Assembly (NCBI GenBank): GCA_902778585.1
Contig: CACYYD010000015.1
Coordinates: 1 to 63,476, forward strand
From: an uncultured Eubacteriales bacterium
GTDB taxonomy: Bacteria; Bacillota; Clostridia; Peptostreptococcales; Anaerovoracaceae
DNA: 63,476 nucleotides
Direction: 5' to 3'
The notes under the pieces are model-generated. The model saw nothing but the letters and a program-made list of their open reading frames with translations, searched no databases and was not told the origin of the DNA. Positions within the stretch are counted from its first letter, which is position 1; each line of letters opens with the position of its first letter. Shown in pieces: positions 17,507 through 26,969 of the stretch. A program made the position numbers and the translations under genes.

Positions 17507-18610
17507 ATGAAGACTATCGGACTTATTTCCGCTAATTACGGCAGCACCGAATTCGGCGCGCTGCTTCAGAACAGGACCCTTGCATCGCTCCCTTACGGAG
17601 GCAGATACAGACTCATAGACTTTGCTCTTTCCAATATGGCAAATGCGGGCATCACAACAGTAGGCGTTATCGCTCCTGTAAACTCCGGCTCGCTCATCGA
17701 CCACGTGGGAGTGGGCAATCCGTGGAACCTCGGACGCAAGAGCGGAGGACTCTTCCTCATGCCTGGTTCGGTATACGGTATGCAGAGATCGGGAAGCAGA
17801 TTCCTTATGAGAGACCTTCTCAAATGCGACAAGCTCTTCACCAAGGATGATGCTGATTACGTTATCATGTCGGGCAGCAGCGATGTATGGAACATCGATT
17901 TTGAGCCGCTCATCAAGGCTCATGCCGAGTCCGGCAAGCCTATCACCATGGTGTACAAGAAGGTCGCACGCGGTGAGGAGTTCCAGGGATACTTCCTTGA
18001 CATCAACGAGTACGGAAATGTGACCGGCATCAACATGGAAAGCTATGGCTGGTCCAACTACTTCGCTGACTGCTTCATCATCGACAGAAAGTACATGATC
18101 GAATTCATGAACTGGTACTCGGCACTCGAGTACATGGATATGATCGAGATCATCCGTGATAATCTCGGCACTGTTGAGATCGGCACATTTGAATTCAGAG
18201 GCTACCTCGGAAAGATAAAGAATCCGTGGGAATTCCTCAAGGTGAATCAGGCGATGACAGATTACGACATCCGCAACGAGGTGTTCTGCAACCCTGAAAG
18301 ACCGGTCTTTACAAAGATCCAGGACGAGGCACCGGCATTCCACTTCCCTGAAGCTGATGTCAGAAATTCCGTCATCTCGGCGGGCTGCCGCATCGAAGGA
18401 AGGGTAGAGAACAGCATTATCTTCAGAAGCTGCCACGTCGCAAAGGGCGCGGTCGTCAGAAACTCAGTCATAATGATGCACGGCATCATCGGCGAGGGAG
18501 CTGTTCTTGATAACGTGATAGCTGACAAGTACGTCACTATCAACCCGGGAGTCAAGATCTACGGCGGAGAAAAAGATCCTGTCATCATCGGCAAGGACGG
18601 AAGAATATAA
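17507..18610 (+). CDS. glgD: GlgD, regulatory paralogue of glucose-1-phosphate adenylyltransferase
   Basis: 367 aa, clearly related to GlgC (PYGGRYRLIDFALSNMANAGI, FEFRGYLGKIKNPWEF, C-terminal beta-helix). It lacks the GGQGSRL nucleotide loop: the N-terminus is IGLISANYGSTEFGALLQNR instead. This is the normal form of GlgD, which in Bacillota raises GlgC activity rather than catalysing by itself. GGAGG is upstream of the ATG. Its place directly behind glgC is conserved. A 56-bp gap separates it from glgA. Confidence 0.93.
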   Translation: MKTIGLISANYGSTEFGALLQNRTLASLPYGGRYRLIDFALSNMANAGITTVGVIAPVNSGSLIDHVGVGNPWNLGRKSGGLFLMPGSVYGMQRSGSRFLMRDLLKCDKLFTKDDADYVIMSGSSDVWNIDFEPLIKAHAESGKPITMVYKKVARGEEFQGYFLDINEYGNVTGINMESYGWSNYFADCFIIDRKYMIEFMNWYSALEYMDMIEIIRDNLGTVEIGTFEFRGYLGKIKNPWEFLKVNQAMTDYDIRNEVFCNPERPVFTKIQDEAPAFHFPEADVRNSVISAGCRIEGRVENSIIFRSCHVAKGAVVRNSVIMMHGIIGEGAVLDNVIADKYVTINPGVKIYGGEKDPVIIGKDGRI

Positions 18611-18666
18611 AACTAAAAGGATAAAAAGGGACAATATAAAGGACTGAACAAACGGAGCATCACAAA

Positions 18667-20115
18667 ATGGCAGAAAAGAAAAACATTCTATTTGCGGCAT
18701 TTGAAGCATCACCGTTCATCAAGACAGGCGGTCTGGGAGATGTCTCGGGCGCCCTGCCTGTTCATCTGAAAAATGATGAGTTTGATGCGCGCGTGATACT
18801 GCCGCTGCTCTCTTCCATACCGGAGGAGTACAGAAGCAAAATGAAGTACGTGACAAATTATGAGGTGCCTCTCGGCTGGAGAAGCCAGTATTGCGGCCTT
18901 TTTACGCTCAGAAAGGGCGGAGTCATGTACTACTTCCTCGACAACGAGTACTACTTCAAACGCGGCAAGGTCTACGGAGAGTTCGATGACGCGGAGAGAG
19001 TCGCTTTCTTTTCAAAGGCCGTGCTTGAGACGATAAGGCACATCTGCAACAACTTCAGACCTGACGTGATCCACTGCAATGACTGGCACACGGCTCTGAT
19101 CCCGGTCTACCTGAGAGAGCACTACAACGGAGATCCGCTGTACGATCCTATCAAGACCGTGTTCACCATCCACAACCTGAAGTTCCAGGGCCAGTACAGC
19201 AAGACTGTTACAGGTGACGTCTGCGGACTCGGCGGTACGCCTGCTGAGGGACAGATGATCCACGACGATGCTGTCAACTTCCTCCAGGGAGCTGTCATCT
19301 ATGCGGACGCCGTGACTACGGTAAGCCCTACATATGCTGACGAGATCTGCGGCGTTGACAGAGGAGAAGGCCTTGAGGGACTCTTCCAGTCCAGACGCTA
19401 CAAGCTGAGCGGCATCATCAACGGCATCGACCGCAAGAGCTATGATCCTAAGACAGACAAGGCGATCGCAGTCAACTATGATGCGAAGAGCATAGAGAAG
19501 AAGAAAGAGAATAAGCTGGCTCTCCAGAGAGAGCTTGGCCTGAGAGAAGATCCGGATGCTCCTCTGTTTGCAATGGTAAGCCGCCTCACGACACAGAAGG
19601 GCGCAAACCTTATCGCAGAGCTTCTGCCTGAATTCAGAGAGCGCAGGATGCAGCTGGCAGTGCTCGGGACCGGAGACTATCTGTACGAGCACGCGATCGC
19701 CGACTTCGCTTACCGCAACCAGATGAACTTTGCGGCAAGGATCACATTCGACGAGGGCCTTTCAAGAAGGTTCTACGCCGGAGCAGACGTGTTCCTGATG
19801 CCTTCGGAATTTGAGCCATGCGGGCTTGCCCAGATGATCGCCATGAGATACGGCACTCTTCCTCTCGTAAGGGAGACAGGCGGACTCAGGGATACCGTTA
19901 CGGGCTACTGGGATGCGGGTTCAAAGGCCAACGGATTCTCCTTCAAGGACTTTGACGCAAACGGCCTCAGAAACGCAGTCGACCTCGCTCTGAAGATCTG
20001 GTTCGATCAGAAGGATGTATTCGATACGCTGCAGCAGAATGCCCTCGCGATGAAATACGGCTGGGACGAATCCGCGGCCAAGTACCGCGAGCTCTACAAG
20101 AGCCTGCTCGGCTAG
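18667..20115 (+). CDS. glgA: Glycogen synthase (ADP-glucose, GT5)
   Basis: Extends glycogen chains from ADP-glucose. The N-terminal ADP-glucose site KTGGLGDV is at residues 19-26. VIHCNDWHTALIPVYL and VFTIHNLKFQGQY are GT5 blocks. PSEFEPCGLAQMIAMRYGTLPLVRETGGL near residue 380 holds the conserved Glu of the C-terminal domain. The length of 482 aa is normal. It ends 33 bp before a large hairpin that precedes the GH13-GH77 gene. It forms one transcription direction with glgB, P, C and D. Confidence 0.96.
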   Translation: MAEKKNILFAAFEASPFIKTGGLGDVSGALPVHLKNDEFDARVILPLLSSIPEEYRSKMKYVTNYEVPLGWRSQYCGLFTLRKGGVMYYFLDNEYYFKRGKVYGEFDDAERVAFFSKAVLETIRHICNNFRPDVIHCNDWHTALIPVYLREHYNGDPLYDPIKTVFTIHNLKFQGQYSKTVTGDVCGLGGTPAEGQMIHDDAVNFLQGAVIYADAVTTVSPTYADEICGVDRGEGLEGLFQSRRYKLSGIINGIDRKSYDPKTDKAIAVNYDAKSIEKKKENKLALQRELGLREDPDAPLFAMVSRLTTQKGANLIAELLPEFRERRMQLAVLGTGDYLYEHAIADFAYRNQMNFAARITFDEGLSRRFYAGADVFLMPSEFEPCGLAQMIAMRYGTLPLVRETGGLRDTVTGYWDAGSKANGFSFKDFDANGLRNAVDLALKIWFDQKDVFDTLQQNALAMKYGWDESAAKYRELYKSLLG

Positions 20116-20147
20116 CAAAAGCCTTTAAAAAATAATAAAAGGAAAAA

Positions 20148-20192
20148 ATATTGACGCAAATCCGGGCAGAAATACCCCGTTTGCGTCAATAT
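20148..20192 (+). promoter_or_regulatory. 13-bp perfect inverted repeat (hairpin) between RBS and start of the debranching fusion
   Basis: ATATTGACGCAAA (20148-20160) and its exact reverse complement (20180-20192) are separated by 19 nt that can add GGG/CCC pairs. No T-run follows, so it is not a normal terminator. The RBS AAAGGA (20138-20143) lies just before the stem and the ATG at 20199 just after it. A TTG start (20151) lies inside the left arm. Confidence 0.6.
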
Positions 20193-20198
20193 TACATA

Positions 20199-23100
20199 AT
20201 GGGAATGAGACTAAAACACGATTCAAGAGATAAGGATTACAGAGCTCCTTTCGGAGCAGCAGAAACAGGCTCGGAGATCAGTCTGAGCATAGACGCATAT
20301 GATCAGGTGCCGGAGAGTGTGAGGCTGATACTGTGGCACGGGGATGATCCGGATCCGCAGTATATAGAAATGAAGGAAAGCTCCGCTCAGAATGAAGCCG
20401 CGGCACGCTTCACTGCATCAGTCAAGGCCCCGGATGAGGGCGGCCTTCTGTGGTACGCTTTTGAGATAGAGAGCGAAGGCGAAGCTTACGGTGAGGAAGA
20501 TCCCGGACGGCAGATCATATATTACGGGAACAATTATGAAGGACTCGGCGGCGAGGGAAACATCTTCAATGATGACCCGGCACGCTATCAGATAACGGTG
20601 TATAAGCCGGCGGAAGTACCCGGTTGGTTCAGAGAAGGTATAGTATACCAGATATTTCCTGACCGCTTTGCGCGCGATGATGACTGGCGCGAAAGGACCG
20701 AAGCCGCCTGCGAAAAAGTCAACAGAAGACGCAGCGATACCAGGCGCTTTGTGCAGGAGGACTGGACGCAGCCCGCGTTCTATGAACGTGACGGAAGCGG
20801 CAGGGTCTGCGGATGGCCTATGTACGGCGGAAGCCTCAAGGGCATAGAAGAGAGACTGGATTACATAAAGTCTCTCGGAGTCACATGCATCTACTTGAAT
20901 CCGGTGTTCGAGGCGACATCGAACCACCGTTACGACACGGGCGATTATATGCACATAGAGCCGGCGCTCGGAACGGATGAGGATTTCGAGGATCTTGCAA
21001 AGGCTGCAAGAGAGCGCGGCATCAGGATAATACTGGACGGAGTCTTCAGCCACACGGGCTGCGACAGCCTGTATTTCGATAAATACGGCAATTACAGAAC
21101 GATGAGGGACAACGCCGACGGCGGGCATTCTGCAGCGGGCGCGTGGAATGATCCTGAGTCACCGTACAGAAGCTGGTACAAATTCGATGATGGCGAAGAA
21201 TGCGGTTATAAGTCATGGTGGGGCGTCGATGACCTCCCAGAAGTGAACGAAAATGATCCGTCCTACAGGGACTTCATTCTCGGCGAGGACGGAGTAGTGG
21301 CCCACTGGATCCGCAAAGGAGCATCGGGCTGGAGACTCGATGTAGCCGATGAGCTGCCGGATTCCTTCATAGCCGAGACGCGTAAAAGAATAAAAACGAC
21401 TGACCCTGACGCTCTGCTTCTGGGCGAGGTCTGGGAGGATGCAAGCAATAAGATAAGCTACGGCGAACGCCGTAAATACTTTATGGGCGATGAGCTGGAT
21501 TCCACGATGCATTATCCGCTGAGGGATATCCTGCTCGACTACGTAAACTACACGATAAGCGCGCCTCAGGCGGAAAACAGGCTGATGAGTCTGGCTGAGA
21601 ATTATCCGCCGCAGAACTTCTACGGTGCGCTAAACCTCATAGGCAGTCACGACAGAGAGCGCATCATGACTATGATGGCCGCTGAGCAGGACTATCCGTC
21701 CGCGACCAAAAAGGTGAGACTGCTTTCGGCATTGCAGTACTGCCTGCCGGGAGTTCCGTGCGTCTACTACGGAGATGAGGCGGGGCTCATGGGCGGAGCA
21801 GATCCTGCAAACAGGAGCGGCTTCCCGTGGGGCTTTGAGAACCTTGACCTTGGATATCACTACAGGATGCTCGGACTCATATATGATGAGCATCCGGCGC
21901 TAAAGTCAGGAAGCTTCAGATTCCTTTCGGATGAGTGCGGTCTCGGAGATGACATATTTGCATTCACAAGAAGCGGGAAGGACATCGCGGGCACTGAAGA
22001 GACTCTCCTCATACTCGCAAACAGAAGCTACGGACCTGCTGAAGTAAAACTCGGCGACGCAGCCGGACTGAGATGCGGATATGCCCTCGAACTTCTTACA
22101 TCGGAAGAACTGCCGCTCGATGAAGAGGGCAGCCCGGGCACGGTCAGAATGGACGCTCTCTCAGTGAAGATCATAAGCCTCAGAAAGGAGCGCCCTCAGA
22201 CCGAAGGTCTTGGCAGGAGAGCAGGCGTCATATGCCATGTAAGTTCGCTCCCGGAAAGAAAGCTCGGAAAGGGTGCGAGGGACTTTGTGGATTACATCGC
22301 CTCCGCGGGCTTCAGCATCTGGCAGATACTGCCGCTGAATCCTGCCGGTATGGGCAATTCGCCGTACAGCAGCTATGCCGCGTTTGCGGGAGAGCCGGCC
22401 TTTATAGACAGAAACGAGCTTCCGTCAATGGACGGATATTCCGCGTTCATGAAAGATAACGCTTACTGGCTGTACGACTACATCGCTTTCACGATCCTGC
22501 GGGAAGAAAATGAGCTCAGACCGTGGTATGAGTGGCCTGAAGAGCAGAAGTTTGCAGGCTCGGCCGGCGTGCTCGGGCGTCTGAACGAAGAGCAGAAGAA
22601 GCGTGCAAAGCAGCTCGCCGAAGACCAGTACTTCTTTGCTGTTCAATGGGCAGAACTCAGGGAATACGCAAATTCGAAGGGCGTAAAGCTGATGGGCGAC
22701 CTGCCTATGTTTATGGCCGCCGACTCAGCTGATATCTGGGCAAACAAGGATATCTTCATGATCGGCCATGACGGCATACAGAAGTCACGCGCAGGAGTAC
22801 CGCCTGATGCTTTCAGCGAGGAAGGCCAGGACTGGGGCAATCCGCTCTACAACTGGGAAAAGCTTAAGAGCGAGGGCTATGGCTGGTGGCTGCGCCGTAT
22901 GAGGCAGTGCGCCGAGCGCTTTGATATCCTCAGGGTGGACCACTTCAGAGGAATGTCGGAATACTATTCGATCCCGCGGGGACAGACGCCTAAGAAAGGC
23001 AGCTGGCAGCACAGCGCCGGACTCGGTTTCATAGAGGCCGTGAAGGAGATGCTGAAAGAAGAAGGCCATGGCATGAAACTGCTTGCAGAAGACCTCGGTT

Positions 23101-23603
23101 TTCTGGATGCGGGAGTCAAAAACCTCCTCAAACTGAGCGGGCTTCCGGGCATGGATATCTGGCAGTTCTCTGCCGGTGAGATGATGGAGGCCTGTGAAAA
23201 GGAGCCGGACAAAACTGCGAACAGGGCATTCTACACGGGCACACACGACAACGACACTCTGATCGGATGGCTCGTTTCACAAAAGAAGCCCGCTGCCGCT
23301 GATGAAGACAGCAGCAGGGATACTGCCGAAGAAGCAGAGGCCGCAGAGATCCTGAAGACAGAGTGCGAGACTGAGGCTCTTGAAATAATCAGAAAGATCT
23401 ATCAGAGCCCGGCAGGACTTGCGATGATGCAGCTGCAGGATGTATTCCTTCTCGGAAGCGATGCCCGCATGAACGTGCCGGGTGTAGCAGAAGGCAACTG
23501 GAGCTGGAAGGTACCGGGCGGATCGATAGGGGAGGCCTTTGATGATGCTGCTCAGCGCGCTGACTGGCTCAGGGCTCTGGCAGAAGAGAGCGGAAGACTC
23601 TGA
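20199..23603 (+). CDS. Bifunctional GH13 debranching/alpha-amylase-type enzyme fused to 4-alpha-glucanotransferase
   Basis: A two-enzyme fusion of about 1134 aa. The N-terminal part (to about residue 670) is a GH13 protein with a carbohydrate-binding N-domain: IVYQIFPDRFAR, YLNPVFEATSNHRYDTGDY, DGVFSHTG, nucleophile GWRLDVADE, acid GEVWEDAS, and GSHDRERI. The C-terminal part is GH77 (MalQ): SIWQILPLNPAGMGNSPYSS, nucleophile ILRVDHFRG, LLAEDLGF, YTGTHDNDTLIGW. Together they should trim and disproportionate the maltodextrins left by GlgP. Start choice is uncertain: ATG at 20199 or 20205 (MRLKHDSRDKDYR, the family-like start), or TTG at 20151 with ideal RBS spacing but inside a hairpin. Confidence 0.9.
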   Translation: MGMRLKHDSRDKDYRAPFGAAETGSEISLSIDAYDQVPESVRLILWHGDDPDPQYIEMKESSAQNEAAARFTASVKAPDEGGLLWYAFEIESEGEAYGEEDPGRQIIYYGNNYEGLGGEGNIFNDDPARYQITVYKPAEVPGWFREGIVYQIFPDRFARDDDWRERTEAACEKVNRRRSDTRRFVQEDWTQPAFYERDGSGRVCGWPMYGGSLKGIEERLDYIKSLGVTCIYLNPVFEATSNHRYDTGDYMHIEPALGTDEDFEDLAKAARERGIRIILDGVFSHTGCDSLYFDKYGNYRTMRDNADGGHSAAGAWNDPESPYRSWYKFDDGEECGYKSWWGVDDLPEVNENDPSYRDFILGEDGVVAHWIRKGASGWRLDVADELPDSFIAETRKRIKTTDPDALLLGEVWEDASNKISYGERRKYFMGDELDSTMHYPLRDILLDYVNYTISAPQAENRLMSLAENYPPQNFYGALNLIGSHDRERIMTMMAAEQDYPSATKKVRLLSALQYCLPGVPCVYYGDEAGLMGGADPANRSGFPWGFENLDLGYHYRMLGLIYDEHPALKSGSFRFLSDECGLGDDIFAFTRSGKDIAGTEETLLILANRSYGPAEVKLGDAAGLRCGYALELLTSEELPLDEEGSPGTVRMDALSVKIISLRKERPQTEGLGRRAGVICHVSSLPERKLGKGARDFVDYIASAGFSIWQILPLNPAGMGNSPYSSYAAFAGEPAFIDRNELPSMDGYSAFMKDNAYWLYDYIAFTILREENELRPWYEWPEEQKFAGSAGVLGRLNEEQKKRAKQLAEDQYFFAVQWAELREYANSKGVKLMGDLPMFMAADSADIWANKDIFMIGHDGIQKSRAGVPPDAFSEEGQDWGNPLYNWEKLKSEGYGWWLRRMRQCAERFDILRVDHFRGMSEYYSIPRGQTPKKGSWQHSAGLGFIEAVKEMLKEEGHGMKLLAEDLGFLDAGVKNLLKLSGLPGMDIWQFSAGEMMEACEKEPDKTANRAFYTGTHDNDTLIGWLVSQKKPAAADEDSSRDTAEEAEAAEILKTECETEALEIIRKIYQSPAGLAMMQLQDVFLLGSDARMNVPGVAEGNWSWKVPGGSIGEAFDDAAQRADWLRALAEESGRL

Positions 23604-23636
23604 TAGACGGCCGTCAGCGGAAGGATGGAGAAAGAT

Positions 23637-24878
23637 ATGATAAAAAACATTGTATTTGACATAGGCCTTGTGCTTTTAGGCTTTGATGTTAAAAAGTACC
23701 TTCTGTCGCTCTTCGATGAGGAGACTGCGATGAGAGTCGCAAAGGCGGTTTTTCTCTCGGGCTACTGGCATGAGATAGACAGGGCAGTGCTGTCTGAGGA
23801 CGAACTCCTGGACCTCTTCTACAGCGCTGATCCCGGCGTAAAGGATGAGATCAGGATCGCGTACGACCGCATCGGCGAGTGCGTAGAAAGAAGAAGCTGG
23901 CCTATCCAGGTGATCGACGGACTGAGAGATCAGGGCTACAAGGTGTACTACCTGTCCAATATGTCCGAGCATGTTATCAATGAAGGCAGGCATGCATTTG
24001 ACTTTGTGAGCCACATGGACGGCGGCATTTTCTCGTGCCATGTCAAAGCGATCAAACCGGATCCAGAGATCTACCAAAGGCTCTTTGACAAGTACGGTCT
24101 GGTCCCGGAGGAATGCATATTTATAGATGATCAGCCTGCTAACATAAGCACGGCAAGAAAGCTCGGAATGAAGGGCATTATCTTTGAGAGCTACGGCCAG
24201 CTGCAGGCAGATCTCGATAAGGCCCTTACTAAGGACAAGGGACACAGCCGCATCTCCGTGCTTTGCTACGGTGATTCAAACACCTACGGCTATGATCCGT
24301 ACACATCGGGCAGATATCCGTATGAAAAGCGCTGGACGACCATTCTCGGTGAACTTCTGGGAGACCGCTATGAGGTCATATCCGAAGGCCTGAACGGCAG
24401 AACGACAGCTCACGACAGACCCGGAGCAGCCTGGAAGAACGGAGTGTCGAGCTTTACCGCGTGCCTCGGCACACATAAGCCGGTCGACTATCTGATAATC
24501 ATGCTCGGGACAAACGACTGCAATGATAGTCTTGGCCTTTCTGCAGAGCAGATAGCAGGCGGGATGGAGACGCTTGTGAGCACCACGGAAAAAGAGGCTC
24601 CGGGACTTCAGGGATATATACCTGAAATGATCGTGACAGTACCTGCTGAGATACGCGGTGATCTTGAAAGATCACCGTTCGCTTGTGAGCTTTCTGCTGC
24701 AGCAGCGCAGAAGTCGCATGACATCGGACCGCTGTATAAAAGCATCGCCGAAACACATGGTATACGCTTCGCGGATGCATCAGGAGCAGAGGTATCAGAT
24801 GACTGTGAGCACCTGACAGAAGAAGGGCATAAGCAGCTGGCAGAACTGCTGCATAAAGTGATAACTGCGCGTCCGTGA
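23637..24878 (+). CDS. HAD-family hydrolase fused to an SGNH/GDSL-type hydrolase
   Basis: 413 aa, two domains. Residues 1 to about 200 are a HAD phosphatase of the YihX-like group: IVFDIGLVLLGFD (nucleophile Asp; the second Asp is replaced by Gly as in that group), VYYLSNMSEH, and IFIDDQPANISTARKLGMKG. Residues from about 207 are an SGNH hydrolase: VLCYGDSNTYGYDP (catalytic Ser block), GLNGRTTA, IMLGTNDCND (block III), and a final DCEHLTEEGH (His block). An ATG at 23625 is in frame, but GGAG is correctly spaced only for the ATG at 23637. Substrates are unknown: a sugar phosphate for HAD and an ester or acetyl group for SGNH are plausible. It closes the glycogen block, 21 bp beyond the fusion amylase stop. 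Confidence 0.82.
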   Translation: MIKNIVFDIGLVLLGFDVKKYLLSLFDEETAMRVAKAVFLSGYWHEIDRAVLSEDELLDLFYSADPGVKDEIRIAYDRIGECVERRSWPIQVIDGLRDQGYKVYYLSNMSEHVINEGRHAFDFVSHMDGGIFSCHVKAIKPDPEIYQRLFDKYGLVPEECIFIDDQPANISTARKLGMKGIIFESYGQLQADLDKALTKDKGHSRISVLCYGDSNTYGYDPYTSGRYPYEKRWTTILGELLGDRYEVISEGLNGRTTAHDRPGAAWKNGVSSFTACLGTHKPVDYLIIMLGTNDCNDSLGLSAEQIAGGMETLVSTTEKEAPGLQGYIPEMIVTVPAEIRGDLERSPFACELSAAAAQKSHDIGPLYKSIAETHGIRFADASGAEVSDDCEHLTEEGHKQLAELLHKVITARP

Positions 24879-24900
24879 ATCCTGGAAACTTAATAATCAT

Positions 24901-24930
24901 TTGCTATAGAAACTGTTTTAGGTATATAAT
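24901..24930 (+). promoter_or_regulatory. Promoter of the first opp operon
   Basis: TTGCTA (24901-24906), an 18-bp spacer and TATAAT (24925-24930), 43 bp before the oppB ATG. No terminator is seen between the HAD-SGNH gene and this promoter. Confidence 0.6.
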
Positions 24931-24972
24931 TTTCCAGAATGTTGAATAAGAATAAATTTTTTAGGGGGTTAC

Positions 24973-25890
24973 ATGGCTAAGTACCTACTTAAGCGTGTCC
25001 TGCTGGCCCTGGTTACAATATGGGCAGTAGCGACGATCACCTTCGTTCTGATGAACATGGTCCCTGGCGGACCGTTCCTCTCAGAGAAGGCCATCAGCCC
25101 GGCGGCAACTGCCGCCCTCGAAGCAAAGTACGGGCTGGACAAACCATTTTCTGAACGTTATATCACGTATCTCAAGGACGCATGTCACGGGGATTTTGGA
25201 CTGAGCCTCAAGCAGAGAGGCCGTACGGTCACAAGCATTATCACGACCAAGTTCCCTGTGTCTGCAAGAGTCGGAGGCGTAGCAGTCCTCGTTTCACTGC
25301 TGCTTGGCGTGCCGCTCGGTGTAGTGGCCGCGTATAAACGCGGCACCGCAGTGGACAGTACGCTCAGTGTTCTGGCAACTCTTGGCATCGCAGTACCGAG
25401 CTTCGTAATTTGTACGGTCCTGATGTACTTCTTCGGAGTAAAGCTCGGGTGGCTGCCTACCCTGGGTCTCACTACGCCGAAGCATTATATAATGCCGGTG
25501 TTCGCGCTCGCGGCATATCCGACATCATATATAACAAGACTGATGAGATCTTCCATGCTCGACGTGCTCGGACAGGATTACATGAGAACCGCAAGAGCAA
25601 AGGGACTTTCGCAGAAAGTTTCACTCTTTAAGCACGCTCTCCGTAATGCGATCCTGCCGGTCATCACATATCTCGGACCTATGATCGCTTACACACTTGT
25701 GGGAAGCTTTATCGTAGAGAAGATCTTTACCATACCGGGACTCGGCGGAGAATTCATCAAGGCAATCAACGGACGTGACTACACGATGATCATGGGTACG
25801 ACCATATTCCTGGCTGTATTCATGGTAATCATGCTGCTTATAGTCGACATCATCTACACGATCGTCGACCCTAGGATCAAGCTTAAGTAA
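24973..25890 (+). CDS. oppB: Oligopeptide ABC transporter permease, OppB type (system 1)
   Basis: Membrane permease of 305 aa with six predicted helices. The N-terminus KYLLKRVLLALVTIWAVATITF and the MNMVPGGPF segment are typical of OppB/DppB. The cytoplasmic EAA loop DYMRTARAKGLSQKV (about residue 198) contacts the ATPases. It pairs with the OppC 14 bp downstream to form the pore for imported peptides. GGGGG precedes the ATG. This is the first gene of the order B-C-D-F-A. Confidence 0.92.
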   Translation: MAKYLLKRVLLALVTIWAVATITFVLMNMVPGGPFLSEKAISPAATAALEAKYGLDKPFSERYITYLKDACHGDFGLSLKQRGRTVTSIITTKFPVSARVGGVAVLVSLLLGVPLGVVAAYKRGTAVDSTLSVLATLGIAVPSFVICTVLMYFFGVKLGWLPTLGLTTPKHYIMPVFALAAYPTSYITRLMRSSMLDVLGQDYMRTARAKGLSQKVSLFKHALRNAILPVITYLGPMIAYTLVGSFIVEKIFTIPGLGGEFIKAINGRDYTMIMGTTIFLAVFMVIMLLIVDIIYTIVDPRIKLK

Positions 25891-25904
25891 GGGGAGGTGG
25901 AAAA

Positions 25905-26954
25905 ATGACTAAAAAGAATCCGCTGAGCCTTCAGCTTAAATTCGATCCGGAAGACTTCCTTCCGGCAACAAATGAAGAAAAAGAAAGCCTTATAGTAATG
26001 AGGGAGAGCGTCGGCTTCTGGCGTGACGGTTTCAGAAGACTGCGCAAGAACAAGGTAGCTATGACATGCCTTGCTATCATCCTCGTTATCATGGTATTCG
26101 CTTTCATTGTGCCTTCGTTCTATCCGTACACCTACAGTCAGCAGATCCAGGGCGCAAACAATCTGAAGCCTTTTGAGTTTTCTGCGGGCGAGCAGGCACA
26201 GATAGACGCGGGGGAGAAGCTCTTCCCGCACATCTTCGGCACTGACAAGATGGGACGTGACTACGCTATCCGTGTAATGATGGGAAGCCGTATCTCGCTC
26301 CTCGTAGGTATGGTCGCTGCGGTCATCATCCTGATCATCGGATCCATTTACGGTTCCATCGCGGCCTTCGCGGGAGGCTGGGTCGACCTCGTTATGATGC
26401 GTATCGTAGATATCATCTACACCATACCGGACATCCTGCTGATAGTACTCCTGTCATTTGCCTTCAAGGAGCCGCTGCGCAAGCTGGCACAGGTAAACGG
26501 CTTCCACTGGCTGGGAATAATGGGAGAGAACCTCGTCAGTATCTTCGTAGTATTCGCGCTGCTGTACTGGGTAGGAATGGCCCGTATGGTCAGATCCCAG
26601 ATCCTGCAGCTCAAGGAAAGTGAATATGTAACTGCCGCAAGAGCACTCGGAGCTTCGAGCGGACGTATCATAAAGAAGCACCTGCTTACAAACTGCATCG
26701 GTACACTCATAGTCATCACGACGCTGCAGATCCCTTCGTCGATCTTCACGGAGAGCTTCCTGTCATTCCTCGGACTTGGTGTAGCTGTACCTATGCCTTC
26801 ACTGGGCAGCCTTGCGAGTGAGGCCATCAATGGTATCAATACATTCCCGCATCTGCTCTTCATACCTTCGATCGTTATCTCGCTGATCATACTGAGCTTC
26901 AACCTGCTCGGCGACGGTCTCAGAGACGCCTTCGACCCTAAGCTGAAGAACTAG
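25905..26954 (+). CDS. oppC: Oligopeptide ABC transporter permease, OppC type (system 1)
   Basis: 349 aa. The cytoplasmic N-terminus is followed by TM1 near 45-67 (VAMTCLAIILVIMVFAFIVP), the FGTDKMGRDYAIRVMMGSRISLLVG block shared by DppC/OppC, and the EAA loop EYVTAARALGASSGRIIKKH near 240. The C-terminus ends in the standard LLGDGLRDAFDPKLK. The length is normal, unlike the much longer OppC of system 2. The RBS GGGGAGG precedes the ATG by 6 bp. It is co-transcribed with oppB and oppD. Confidence 0.92.
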   Translation: MTKKNPLSLQLKFDPEDFLPATNEEKESLIVMRESVGFWRDGFRRLRKNKVAMTCLAIILVIMVFAFIVPSFYPYTYSQQIQGANNLKPFEFSAGEQAQIDAGEKLFPHIFGTDKMGRDYAIRVMMGSRISLLVGMVAAVIILIIGSIYGSIAAFAGGWVDLVMMRIVDIIYTIPDILLIVLLSFAFKEPLRKLAQVNGFHWLGIMGENLVSIFVVFALLYWVGMARMVRSQILQLKESEYVTAARALGASSGRIIKKHLLTNCIGTLIVITTLQIPSSIFTESFLSFLGLGVAVPMPSLGSLASEAINGINTFPHLLFIPSIVISLIILSFNLLGDGLRDAFDPKLKN

Positions 26955-26969
26955 AAAGGAGGAGAGATC

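Noticed and set aside
17186..18436. 416-codon minus-strand open frame over glgC/glgD
   Set aside because: Opposite two clear, motif-bearing genes in a collinear operon; no RBS or known domain.
17507..18610. Degenerate second glgC
   Set aside because: The altered N-terminal loop is the normal form of GlgD, a regulatory paralogue, not decay.
20148..20192. Terminator of glgA
   Set aside because: No T-run follows, and the RBS of the next gene lies before the stem.
23637..23700. Loss of the second HAD catalytic Asp (FDIG)
   Set aside because: Gly at this place is normal in the YihX-like HAD subgroup, so it is not read as a defect.
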